Shown here: positions 21,770 to 33,522 of the stretch, piece after piece
Layout of the letters: every line of letters begins with the position of its first letter
Numbering within the stretch: the stretch's first letter is position 1
Assembly: GCA_034336665.1 (NCBI GenBank)
Contig: CM067585.1
Coordinates: 2,723,731-2,787,730, forward strand
Direction of reading: 5' to 3'
From: Luscinia megarhynchos
Taxonomy: Eukaryota > Chordata > Aves > Passeriformes > Turdidae
Length of the DNA: 64,000 nt
Notes under the pieces: model-generated
Databases searched by the model: none
What the model saw: only the letters and a program-made list of their open reading frames with translations
Told to the model about the DNA's origin: nothing
Position numbers and translations under genes: made by a program

Positions 21770-24700
21770 TAACTGTTCAATGCAAACAAAACCAACCAAC
21801 CTGTCTGGTTTTAAACTTCATTTTCTTCCGAAGTAAAGTTGCACTCTTGAGTAGGCAGGCCTGTACAGAAGTGAGCTATTTTAAAAAAAATTGTATGAAA
21901 GAAATGACAAGTTGTGCCTTGTGGGATAACTTTAAAGTTTAAGCGGCAAGAAGAATTGGGGGAAATAGTACCCGTGTAGCAATCCGTTCACAGAGAAGAA
22001 ACTTTGTTTCAAGTACACTGTCTTTGTGACCTAGAGGGGTGTTATCTCCACTGAACTAGCGGATGACAAAAAAAATAAAGTTCACTTGTTGCACTTAGTG
22101 TTTAGTGCCATAAAGTGAGAAAGAAAAATAGTATTCATAAACTGAGAGAAAAAAAATAGTGTTTTAAGTTATGCTGGTGTCACTTGTGGTGATCCTAGTT
22201 CTTGGAGCAAGACAGCTGAGATCCCAACTTCCATGTGAATGTTCTTTTCCACAATGACTTTTAACTGCCCAGTAGATTAGGGGTTTGGTTTTTTTTTACT
22301 GTCTCAACTTCTCTGTTCCTTAGCTAAATCTTTTTCAAAAGAAGGATGAATTCAGACTAATCTTATGCAGTTTCAATCACTTTTGACATTTTAATGTAGG
22401 AAACTCATAAAATACACAGTAAGTGACCTGAAACAATGTGCCCTTCCTGCAGTAAGCACTGACAAGAAGGGGACTTTATGTATCAACAGGCAGGTAAGAA
22501 AAGTCTTTCCTTTCTATCCCCACACTGTCATGTCTGTAAATCTCCTCAAACAGGCTTACTCTGCAGCTCTGGTGAAAGGCTGCCTGCGTTATAGTAAATG
22601 AAGAGTGGCAACAACATTGAACTGGGTGGGTCCATAGGTGAAACTGCCCTGTCTGAAAGTGCAGGAGGCAAATGATGCCTTTGATGTTGAAAGTGGTTTA
22701 CAAGGGTGTGACTAGCTGGCTGAAGGTGTCCCAGTTTCTCCTGTGTTTCCTGGTACATCCCCAGACAGCTGCTCCCTTTGGGCTGCCCTCACTTGGCAAA
22801 TATTGCAGGTAGTGGAACATCTTTGTCTGCAGAGTAACTGACACCACTGTCACTGTGATGGTCTTAAATATTGTTCTTCAATGAAGATGTCACCCATGTG
22901 ATCAGCCCTGGAAGAGATGCTGTGCCGTGTCCTTGCCTGGCATGCTCAGACTGTGAGGGATGCTGTGGTGAGTTCTGCCAGGGCTGTGTACAGAGCTTTG
23001 CTGTGGGCTTTGTTCCTTTTAGTCATGGCTAATTAATGAAATATGGGTACATTCTCCACCTCAACCTGATGAGATGAACTGAGTCGTGAAAAGCAATATA
23101 CTATTCAACCTGTTTGGGTTATACCTATTTAAAAATCCAATTTTTTATCTTTTTCAGAATGTTTTTCCTATTCTATCTGTCAGCTGGGGTTGGCTTCTCC
23201 AAAAGTTTAGGAGTCTCTAGTAAGAAGTTTGGCATAGCAGCTTCAGTGGACTGTGGAGAGCTGACTTAAATATTAGGACAACCCTGTATTCAGAAAGGAA
23301 GAGATGAGGGTTAAATTCATGTCTATGGGTTTTATTCTGCATTTTGTTGCACTGACTATGCCATGTAAGCTCAGCCACAGAGATTCTGTACACTTGTAGG
23401 TATTTGCTATGAGGCTGGGAGTGCAGTGATTTGGACCTTTGTGATCTACTGTGCCACACAGAGAGGTGTTAAAAACTCTGAAGTCCCTCAGGGCTGCAGT
23501 GTGCAAGTCAGTACCTTGCTACACCACCAAGAGCTTTCTTGCCCACCAGTACATGACATAAGCATTTGAATGACTTGCAGCAAACAGTTTGTCTGGGTTC
23601 AGTCACCACTTCCAGGGCCCATGGATGGAGAGATGCCAGCTACGGACTGCTGGCTGCAAGATTCCAGAGCAGCAATGCTAGGGAGTAAAACAAGATTATA
23701 CCTCTGAGCTAGGTGATTGCTGGGGAGTTAAAAAGGCCCTTTCCAGGACCCCCCCTCTCCCAGTCTGTGTGACCTGGAAGACAGAGCTTAGTTCTCTTTT
23801 GAAAAGCTACAAACTTATGCCATCTGCTTCCAGGCAATTCTGGTTCAGAGCAACCAAAACCCAAAGTTGATGTTTGAAACTAATAAGGCTGCAAGGACAG
23901 TGCTAAACTCAGATAACAGACCATAGAGGGGCTAATTGTTCTGGGTTTGCTCAGTCTCTCTGGAATGGCTGATGGCATGACTAGTCCCCTGCTTTGTCCC
24001 ACAGGCACAGGGGTACACAAAGGAAGGGATTCTTCTCTCTTCTCTGCCAGAACTGCTGCATCTTGGTTATTTGCTAGTTCTTCAGGATCAGACTGACCCT
24101 GTTCACAACAGCCTGACTTCCCACAGCCACCTACTCCTAACTCCATTAAGGGTTTCACTTCTTGAAGCTGCCATTTTGTCTCAATGAGATGCTTATCCTT
24201 CCTTAACACCAGATCCTCTGTCTGCACTGTGCTTCTAAAGATCACAGCCTAACACTGCAGGAGCAGGAAAACTGCAATTTGTTTTCAGCTAAACTGAGCT
24301 GGTGATTTTTGCTGCAGCAAACAGAAGCTATTTCCCAAGTTGCTCTGTTTGTGCTGCATCCTAGACAAACGTGATGGAAATTGCCAAGAATCCTTGGCTC
24401 AGGGGTGGGGGAAGAAATGAAAATAAAAGAAAGTGAGACCCAAGGTCTTTGGCAAGCTGGTTTTAGTGCAAGGCACCCAGGTAGCCCAGTCTGGTCTCTT
24501 TGGCCTTTTTGTCACACTCAATCTCCCCACTCCAGAGCAGATAAAGGGAAAGAGGCAAGACAAAGACAAAGCACACGTGTGTGTTTTCCTAAAAATCAAA
24601 TACACTGGATGTGTACAAGGCAAAATAAATGTATGTACACAGGATAACAACACTAGCCTGGCCTCTGCAAGCAGAAATTTTCCTGGGCATTTCCCTGCTG

Positions 24701-26590
24701 TAGAGGTGGTAGGACACACTGGGGATGCTCAGAAAGTTCCTTATAAATAAAGCTTAACAATTTTTAAGACAGACATTTCCCTGAAAGCTTGGGATTTAGC
24801 AAACAGGTAAGAGCTGCACGCAGAGCTCCAGGGAACAAGATATTTTCTAAAGGTAGGCACATCTGTAACCATATGTCCATAATATGCTGCACTAATGATT
24901 GGTCAGGATAAGAAGTCTAGAGCATCAGGAAATGTCATATTCCATACATAAGTTAACAGCTCACCTACAAGTTACAGCAGATTCAACTCTGTGATCTTAC
25001 TAGTGATGTGGAATAGAGGAATTTCAGCGCAGTGTGGAAGAGAAGAGACAGACTGATGGGAACATGCTGAACCTCAACAACCTCTGGCCACTGAGCACAG
25101 AAAAATGTCAATAGGTTATGGAGTAAATATATAGAGCTGTGGAAAAGCTGGGATCCCTTCACTTCCTTTGCTGTGTTCCCTCACGGGTTTGCTCAGCGTT
25201 TCTCCCTGCAGGACTCGAATGTGCTGAAGGAGCAGAGCAGGGCAGCCTTGTCTGAGGCAGGCTCTCCCTCTGCATGGTCAGGGCAGCGGGACTGTCCTGC
25301 CCTCCCAGCTCTCAGCAGCTGAGATTAATTGGTTCCAAGACAATTTTTGTTTTGTCTTGGCCTAGGACTAAATCAGATCTCACTTGTACCTGTTCAGCTC
25401 AAATCACAGAGAGCTGTAATAGGTCTTATTCTGGGATTTTCTAGCAAAAATTAGAAATCTGGAAAAAATTTACTTTTTATCATATCAGAGCATATAGGGC
25501 CTCCTCTCAGGCACAGCTTGCAACACCACTAACCCAACCACCTGCAGGCTATAGCTGGTTCCTGGTTAGAGGTGTCTGAAGTTCAGATAATTTTGGGCTG
25601 AGGCTGTAGTGTGGAACATGAGATCAAAGAACAAAGCACTGCAAAGCACACAGAAGACAGGGTGGTAGTTGGCTAGAGATATTCTGAAAATTATTCTCAA
25701 TTTATTACACTGCAGAAACATACATACCTCAATATACATTTTGCTCATTAGACTCATCATGTTCAGTTGGCAGCTGACAGAACATACATCATACTTCATA
25801 ATTCACTCTGGATATTACTATATTATAAAAAATTTAAGAGCTTTGCAGGACATTTAGTGGTGCTTAATAGCGCCACTAAAGATACTCAGCTCCCTCAATT
25901 ATTCTCAATATTTGTATTATGAGAACTCCTTTAACTCAACATTCTTAACTCCCAGAAAAACTGCTGCAGTGAACTGAGATGGACAAGGCACTGAATGATT
26001 ACCTCTCCTTCCATCTCTATACCACAGCAGACCCTACATCCAGCAATGAAGGGCTGGCTGTACTGCCAATTCTCAAGAGGGAAATCACTGAGGCAGTGCC
26101 AATTCTACAAGAGAAGCAGCATGTCTACCACCAGACAGGTTCAGCAAGACAGACTGAACACCTGCAGTATCTGCACAACCTCGCCTCCAGCTTCTGCTTT
26201 GGAAACGTTGGACATTACATACCACTTTGCCACTTTTTCCTACACATCCCTCATCACCCAGTGGTGGGACAAACGTGTGATCACCACACAGGTACATGCC
26301 ATCTTCAAGAGAGCAATTCTGGAGTGAAGGTACTGGAAGAACCTTTTCTGAGAGTACGTGAGCTGCTACTTTTGTTCACCAGACTCCCGATGCGGAGTTC
26401 ACATGACTGTAGGAGCACATGGAGCTTCTCTGGGCTTAGTTAGACACAGCGCTCTGGGACTCGGCCTGACCCAACCCAGCGCACATTGCCTTCCACGTTA
26501 TGCAACAGCACGACAGGCACGTGAAGCCCGCACACACCATCGGTGCCAAGAGGCTGATTTCTTCCTGACTTATCTATTTATTGTGTCCAG
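21770..26590. other. Intergenic region between ATP5IF1 and HNRNPR
   Basis: No recognised gene or clear transposon. Contents: a second AATAAA at 22074-22079 (possible longer ATP5IF1 end), a minus-strand 121-codon open frame at 23880-24245 with no family resemblance, and a plus-strand 154-codon open frame at 25979-26443 (listed separately). Composition is ordinary until the HNRNPR CpG island begins near 26680. Confidence 0.5.
25979..26443 (+). other. Unidentified 154-codon open frame
   Basis: Begins MDKALNDYLSFHLYTTADPT and ends in SFSGLS. I recognise no domain. A second plus-strand frame (25995-26327) is also open across most of it, so the lack of stops may reflect composition rather than coding. 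It lies 1.2 kb upstream of the HNRNPR first exon and just before a strong exon-like segment at 26591-26633. It could be a chance frame, a transposon remnant or an exon of an unknown gene. Confidence 0.15.
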
Positions 26591-26633
26591 TCTGCACTCA
26601 TCGAAAGCCTGATCAAGAAAATCAGGCGAGCAG
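26591..26633 (+). other. Exon-like 43-base segment with strong splice signals
   Basis: Preceded by a pyrimidine-rich tract ending TGTGTCCAG and followed by CAG|GTAAGTAAG, a near-perfect donor. One frame reads SALIESLIKKIRRA. It may be an alternative 5' exon of HNRNPR or an exon of an unrecognised upstream transcript, or a chance match. Confidence 0.25.
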
Positions 26634-26689
26634 GTAAGTAAGACTTAATCACCGATTAATTACAGATTAGCAGCTGCAGAGCCCCGCAC

Positions 26690-27790
26690 GCCAGCGTCCT
26701 GAGGTGAGCCTGACCCGCAGCCGCATCGCTTCTCCTCCTTGCCTCGGGCCGGGGGCTCACACGAGGCACGGCTCGGAGAGCGCCAGAGGCCGCACGGGCA
26801 GGCAGGGCCGCGCCGGGGTCCCGGGCGCACCGCGGGCGGCAGGGCCCGGAACGGAGGCGGCAGAGCTCGGAGCGGCAGCCGGGGCCCCGGGGCAGCTGCC
26901 GGGGCCCGTTTCGCCCCCTCAGCACAGGCCCCGCCCCGGGTGCACGAGGCGGAGCCGAGCGGAGCAGCCCCGCGCGCTCCCTTTGTTCAGGTCGCGGGAG
27001 GCGCTGCCCCTTTAAATGCCCCCAATCCGGCCCTACCGGCGCGCCGGGTGGAAGGCGCTCCGCGATTGGTTGCGGCGCCTCGCTCTCATTGGCCGCGGGG
27101 AGCACTGGCGCGTCCCGCCTCTCGCATCTCATTGGCGCCGCCGGCTGCCCGTCCGTAGCGCGGGCTCCTGAGTGGGCGAAGCAGCAGTCCCTGGAAACAG
27201 TTCCGGGAAACCCCGCGTGCTGCCGGGGTCGCGCCGCCGTCCATGAGGAGAAGGAGGAGCGCGCGCCATTTGCCGTCGCTGCTTGGGCCCGAGCTGCGCC
27301 GCGCCGGCCCCGCTCCGGTGAGTGCCGGGGCCGCCCCGCGGGGCAGGGCGCTCCGCGGCCGCGCCGAGCCGTCCTGCCTGGGCCCCGCGAGGGGACGGGC
27401 AGCGCGGGCTGCGGGCAGGCCCGGCGCGGGCGGGGACGGGCCCGGGGCGCTGGCGCGGCGGATCGGAGGGGGGCGGGGGCCATGGCGGGGCCGCTCCGCG
27501 GGCAAGGCGGGCGGGCGCGGGAGCGGCGCCGGGGAGGGGCCGGGGGCGGGCCCGCCGGGTGTTGGGGGGGGCTGCCCGCTCCGCCCAGCCTTGCGGATCA
27601 GGGTTGCATGTGACGGGCGGCCGGGACGCGCCTCTCCCGGGGATGTGGGTCGGGTCCCTGCTCGGTCCCTCCGGGTTCTTAAAGCCGCAGCAGCCCCGGC
27701 GGTTGCGGCTGGGTCCCGTCCGCTCTGCCCGCAGGCACCGAAGAACGCTCTCAGCAGCAAATGCGTCGCCGCCGCCGCGCGCCCTTAGAT
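26690..27790. promoter_or_regulatory. HNRNPR: HNRNPR CpG-island promoter with three inverted CCAAT boxes
   Basis: Strongly CpG-rich for about 1.1 kb. Three ATTGG (inverted CCAAT, NF-Y-type) boxes occur at 27065-27069, 27088-27092 and 27131-27135, just upstream of the probable first exon. No TATA box is obvious at the expected distance. Long open frames on both strands here are a product of high G+C, not genes. Confidence 0.8.
27160..27317 (+). other. HNRNPR: HNRNPR non-coding exon 1 (start approximate)
   Basis: Ends at the donor CTCCG|GTGAGT (27318-27319). The transcription start is inferred to lie shortly after the third ATTGG box; its exact position cannot be read from sequence. The exon contains an ATG at 27243 in a weak context (T at -3) which opens a frame that stays in phase with the main protein after splicing. 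Confidence 0.65.
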
Positions 27791-30700
27791 CTTAGGTAGC
27801 ATAATGTGCTAGAGCCGGGAGGGCCAGCTGCACCCACTCGCGGCGCTCGGGTCTGCGCTTCCTGCTGCCATTGAGGGAATAACGCTTGTCAAGCACTTAA
27901 AGGAGAAACTATCCAAAGTTTTGTTGTTACGACATTGTTTTTCTTCAATTAACTTTTGTCAAAAGCCTTTACTAAATCTTGAAAAGTTCTGCTTGAATGC
28001 ATCGTTATTGCAAATACTTTCGAAATAAGACTTTATTTACTCGGTCTGAGCAGCCTTGTTACCTGTCAGTCTTTGAACATGCTACTTAAGTACATAAGCT
28101 GTGCTGGACTACTCTTTTTGAAACAGTGTGTTGGGTTCCCTTTCCCATGTTTATGGCTCTAAAGGATCCCACTGGCACTTCGTGCTGCAGAGGACATTAA
28201 TGCTCATGAAGCTGGTGCTTTGATTTTTTGATTGGTTAGGTTTTTTTTTTCCTTTGAGACTACACTTTAACACAGTTTTTTGCTTTTGTTTTTTACTTGT
28301 AAAAGTAATCTAACGAGTTTTACATCTTGCAGTGTAAGGTTTTTGTAACCTATGCAAAAAGCAGTGTTTGCAAACGAGCAGTGTCTGCTTGATAATTTTG
28401 CATCCTCTAAATTGTATTTCCTACAAGCTTTACATGTCCTTACCTCTCAGTTTTTCTGTCTAGGTGTTGAAATAATACTCGAGTCTCCTGATACTCGAGA
28501 CAGATATCTGCACAATTCTTTGAGGGTAAACTCTTCAGAACAAAGCTCATTTTTATTAAAGTGTTACTTGGAACTGGAGTACCAGGAGTGTTGTTTAGTA
28601 CAGAACAGACAAGCAGATGAGCTATGAATTGCCAACTCCAGTGAGACATGAGCATGGGCAGACTTTATGGTTTAGGTTAGCAAAACATGGGAGCTTTTGG
28701 TGCAATCAGTGTTTTTTAATGGCACTGATGATCATGTTGCTGTGCTAAAGTCATCTCCCAATCATAGTTGTGTGGGTACTGAAGCACAGGTTGTTTTTTT
28801 TTCTCCGTGGGCTATGCTGGTCTCTTGCTTAGCATCATACTGGAGGTTGTCAGATTTTTCTAAGGGGCTGTGGAGTGAGCAAGGCTGAGCTGGAGAATTG
28901 AGGGTGCCAGCTGCATTTTGGCTTACAGGTAGTGAGAAATCTTGGCTACTGTATAAAGATCTTCAGGCTGTGATGACTTCAAAATAAGGTTTCTTGTAAT
29001 TCATGCTAAGAAAAACTTAGTATATCTTAATTAAGCTATTAAAATGTGCTTTCTGTGTTTGAATAAGCTAAGGGACAAAATAAATAGCTATAATGCCTTC
29101 ATGTACAGAATAAAGAGCCTGAGGTTTTGTACATGCCTTCATGAACAGAAATGTTTCTGAACAAGTGAGGTTTTAATAAAACCCCAGTTCAGTCTTTGTA
29201 TGTGAATTCTTATTTCTCTCCCACTCATATGTTTATCTTCCTTGCTTGACAAGAACCCTGAAGTGTGAGACATTACTATAGGGACTGCACTTGTTTTCTT
29301 GTGGTCGATTAAAACAACAAAACCAAACAAATGTCTCCCAAACTTCCTTCAGTGTTATTTTTAACATGGTTTAACTTAATTGCTTGGCACAGATAATATA
29401 TTGGTTAGAAGGAGTGGCAACAGAAGCAAGTGGAGTGACTTTGGTGCAGAGTTTTTATGTATGCTTTAGCTGGCTGCCTGTGCACCTGAGCTAAATAAGT
29501 TCCATTCCTGCATGGAACTAAATTTTCAGCAGCAAAACCAGGATTAGTGTATAATTGCTGTGAAGTTCATTATGGTCATTTTAGGTATTGTCCTTTTGCC
29601 AGAAATTTTCTGTTCCTTCTCAATTAAGCTCTCCCTAAGCATGTTTTGAGTTAACTAGCCTGAATTTATAATTAATTGGATGGAGTTATACTTAGATAGT
29701 CTGTAGGTGGCAACCTCTGTTAGAGGCATGGTAGAAGATGAAGGGAATAGCAACATCATGGCTGTTTAACCAGTGATTTTCAGATTAAGGCTGTGATCAG
29801 CTATCTTTTTTCAAGATGCCATACACTGTCAGGACAACACCTCTGTTCATTTTTCCATTTTCCAGAAAAATAATTAATTGAGCTGTTTGAGTTATGAAAC
29901 ACTGGAAGCACCTGTAGTTTTAACTTCCTGCTTGTCATATAAAAGCTTTAAAAAGGAGCTAGTAACTTTGTAAATTACACTCGAGGTGCAGGAATTTTGG
30001 ATGAAAGATAGTGAACAGCTAAAAACATGCTTTTTATAATGGAGTATTTACAGTCTTCAGAAAAGTGTTGTTTGCAACAACAGTGTGAAACTTGATACAG
30101 GACCCTTCCCAGTATGCAGTTAGGAGGTGATGAGGGTAGTAACACAACCAGTGAGAATTTTCCTTGCCTATGTAAAATTGGCCCCAATGTCTGTTTATTA
30201 TTTCTCCTCATTTAGTAAGCATGGTTTTGTGTATGCTGTTCTAAATTCATCCATTTATGCATGTTTTAAAAACAAATACATATCCCACATATACTTATAT
30301 ACATAATTTTTTACTTAATCCAGCCTTGAAGTCTTTCTGATTCAACCACTCTCCTTCTTTTCTAGATATTTTAGTATTTTATTTAATGCAGATCAATAAC
30401 TGAGTGTATGCAGGTGCTCTTCTGCATGGCCTAGCCTGTCATAGGCTGAGTCACATGGACACACTGTGCATACAAACAGAGGTGGCACTCCTCTTTAACA
30501 TTTTTGATATTTTTTTAGAGCAGAATGAAAATGTTAAAGTAATCATTGCGTGCTTTACTTACTAGATAAAATTCAGTTAAAAATCTAATTGAGGGAGAGC
30601 TTAACAGTCTTTTTCAGCTATGACTTTCACCCACATATCTCTGCTGAACTCAGAGGGAAGAATCAGTGTTCTAAGAGATGCAATTTTGCTTGTTGGTGAT

Positions 30701-33353
30701 TATTGTGGAAGAAAAGTCAATTTCATTTCAGATTTCAGGCCAGGCTTGCCAAGCCATTAAGGGATGTATTGCTATATCTATGAGAAGTAATATGTCTTCT
30801 GGATGCTCTTGGTACCTGAATATTTTGACAGCTGTGTCGCTTCAGAATTTTCTACAGTATATTTCTTTAGGAAAGCCTTTTAAATTAAGTTTGTGTGAGA
30901 GGCAACAGCTAAAATTTGAACACCCAAACAGAACATGAATTGCAGTTAACTTTAGTTCTTTATGAAGGTACTAATGCTTAAGCAAAAATAAACAATAGAG
31001 CCAGTGAATTATATGGCTGAGTATTAATTTAAATTGCCTAAAAGCCTATCTTAAAAAGCCTTTGAGCTGTGATGCTGTGTAGTAATCTGATCCTTAGGGT
31101 TAGATATTGCTCCCCACACTGTGTATGCTCGTGGTGAAGGCTGATACCTTTTTGTGCTGTGGATCTTGCCTATCAGAAGTTTAAGTCACTGTACTCCAGA
31201 GGAAGTATTTCTACCTGGGCACAGCATAGCTTGTCAAACTTTTGTTCACTTATAGGCAGCACTGAAAAAAGTGTTAAACTTTTGGGTATGTGACACTTGG
31301 AAGCTACTCTGGTTTAACAAAAACTGTCCTTGAGTGTCACCATAAGCCATTGTAGTTCATAAGGTTCTAGTAAGTGCTTCAAGTACATTTTCTGTATTTA
31401 TGTGTTGCTGTAGCCTCTCAGTTCATTGTGGGTTTTTTTTCTGTGTATAGAGAAGATAGTATATGTGTAATTAAATGATTTTATAAGGCAGTAGAAAGAT
31501 AAACACAAAATTGCCCTCCTTTTTATATCTTTTTTTGTGTGTCTCACCTTGCAAGTTTTTGAGAAGACGAGTTCAGAATAATACTGTACCCAAAGCATTT
31601 TTGGAGTAATTAAACCCCCTCTGCCCTGCACTGTTTCAAATTTGAGATCTTGCTGAGACTGTCTAGCAAGCAGGCATGTAGCTGAGTTTTGCCTTCTGTG
31701 ATGTTCATAACCTACAGAAAATTGATGTTCATTAGGATTTTGATAGTTAATACCTGTAAGGATAGGTAAGCATTATTGTAGCTTCAGGTAGCAGCTTTTT
31801 TTCTTCTGTAAATAGGCTGTAGTTGCTTTTAAGTAAACTGAATTGGTTAGGAAGTAATTTCTCTTTGTCAAGTAACAGAATGTGTGTGTATATATATGCC
31901 ATGTAGCTATGGAAAACTTCCTTTCTTTTCCACACTAATGGCTTAAAGAAGTGGCATGTGACAGAAACAGTGTGAGGCTGCTTTACATGTCTCTAAAATT
32001 GCCCTTCAAGATGAGACAGCTTTAGTAAAATCATTACTGTCTGAAGAAAAATGATTTGGTTTTTTTCTTCCCTTGCTCTAGCTTGCAGATCTTCATAGGA
32101 TATCTTCCAACCAGTTCATGAGCTGTAGTCTGGAAAGGTTGGCTGTTCAAGGGACTGTTAGAGGTGTGCTTATGCTTGGAGACCTGTTTTGCAGCGTAGT
32201 AAATAGCTTGAGGCCTCAGCATGTTTTAAAAAACCTGTTCTTGAATCATCTTCATACCTGTATTCCAGTACTTAATTGCATTGCTCCAACCATGCTGCAT
32301 TGTCTACCTGGTTATCATTTCGCTGCTGCTCATCAACTTCTGCCCTGTCAATTAAAGCCTCAGGCTTGTTTCATTTCTGAACCTAACAGCTGATCATCCT
32401 TATGTTCTCTGCCGGGTAGTTGAATTGTCTCTTGGCAGCCTTTTTATTTGAAAGCACTGAATATCAGCTGGCTGGCTAATTGGGAAGTTGAAGCAGTCTT
32501 TAATGAATTGGGTGAAGCCCACTGGAATTGTCTGAGAAGATAGCTGTGCATTTTTAAGTGCACGTATTTGGAATCAGATTGTTAATTCTGAAAGCAAGTA
32601 CTTTTATTAATATAAAGAACTGAAGATGCTGCAGTCATGCCTTCCTTTTAAACCAATAAGGTGTATATTATTGAAATAGTAGCTGTGATTTGTACAGCTC
32701 CTATTTGAGGGAAACTGAAAGCATGGAAACTGTTGCATTGCAGCTTCAAATGACAATGTCCATCAAAGTGCAATTTTTCTTTTTCTGTCCTTGAGTTCTG
32801 ACAGCGTCGTGAGAAAGCGTGTGGCTAGTCTTGTGCAGCATGTTGGGTTTGAAGGAAGACATGGCAACAAGCCAAGCAAGTGGAAATAAGTATTAACAAG
32901 AAACAAGTATTAACATTTTTATACCTTAAGCTACTCTGCAGGGTTACGTGTTCACTACATTTTAAACGATTGTTTTAAAAGTAGCAGAATGGGAAATGGA
33001 AATAGCACTAGATCTTCTGAGTCTTTGCTAAAGGATGTTAATGCCATGTCCCCATACATTCTAGCTGCTATGGTAACCAGTTAATGACAATCAGTAGATG
33101 GAGTTTAGACATTGTTATGTACATGAAGTACATTTTTTAAAAGTTATGTAAATTCTTCCATGTACATTTTCCACAGTATTAAGGGTTGTACTTTCTTTTG
33201 AAACTTAGATCAGCTGCATCCAAACAGTATTAAATAAAACTTGATACAGGTGATTTTGCAGCATGTATACAAATTAGTTTAGATAAATCATGCATTGTCC
33301 TACAAACTAGTTATTTCTGGCTTATTGTAATATAGCTCCTGAATTTTTTCCAG
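27318..33353 (+). other. HNRNPR: HNRNPR intron 1
   Basis: Six-kilobase first intron, GC-rich for its first 450 bases, then AT-rich. No coding exon, tRNA or recognisable transposon was seen in it. The acceptor is a tandem AG (CAGCAG, NAGNAG type) at 33351-33356. Confidence 0.7.
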
Positions 33354-33365
33354 CAGCATAATAAA

Positions 33366-33522
33366 ATGGCTAATCAGGTGAATGGTAATGCGGTACAGTT
33401 AAAAGAAGAGGAAGAACCAATGGATACTTCCAGTGTAACTCACACAGAACACTACAAGACACTGATAGAGGCAGGCCTCCCACAGAAGGTGGCAGAGAGA
33501 CTTGATGAAATATTTCAGACAG
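33366..33522 (+). CDS. HNRNPR: HNRNPR coding exon 2 (residues 1-52)
   Basis: Starts [20 protein letters not shown] and covers the start of the acidic NURR domain to EIFQT. Donor ACAG|GTATAA, phase 1. The exon itself begins at 33354 or 33357 because of the tandem acceptor. Confidence 0.97.

Noticed and set aside
23880..24245. 121-codon minus-strand frame between ATP5IF1 and HNRNPR
   Set aside because: No recognised domain, no clear splice signals and no promoter context. Its length is within what is expected by chance for a window of this size.
26656..27483. 275-codon minus-strand open frame in the HNRNPR CpG island
   Set aside because: Pro/Arg/Ala-rich composition is what high-GC DNA gives by chance, and several other long frames overlap it on both strands.
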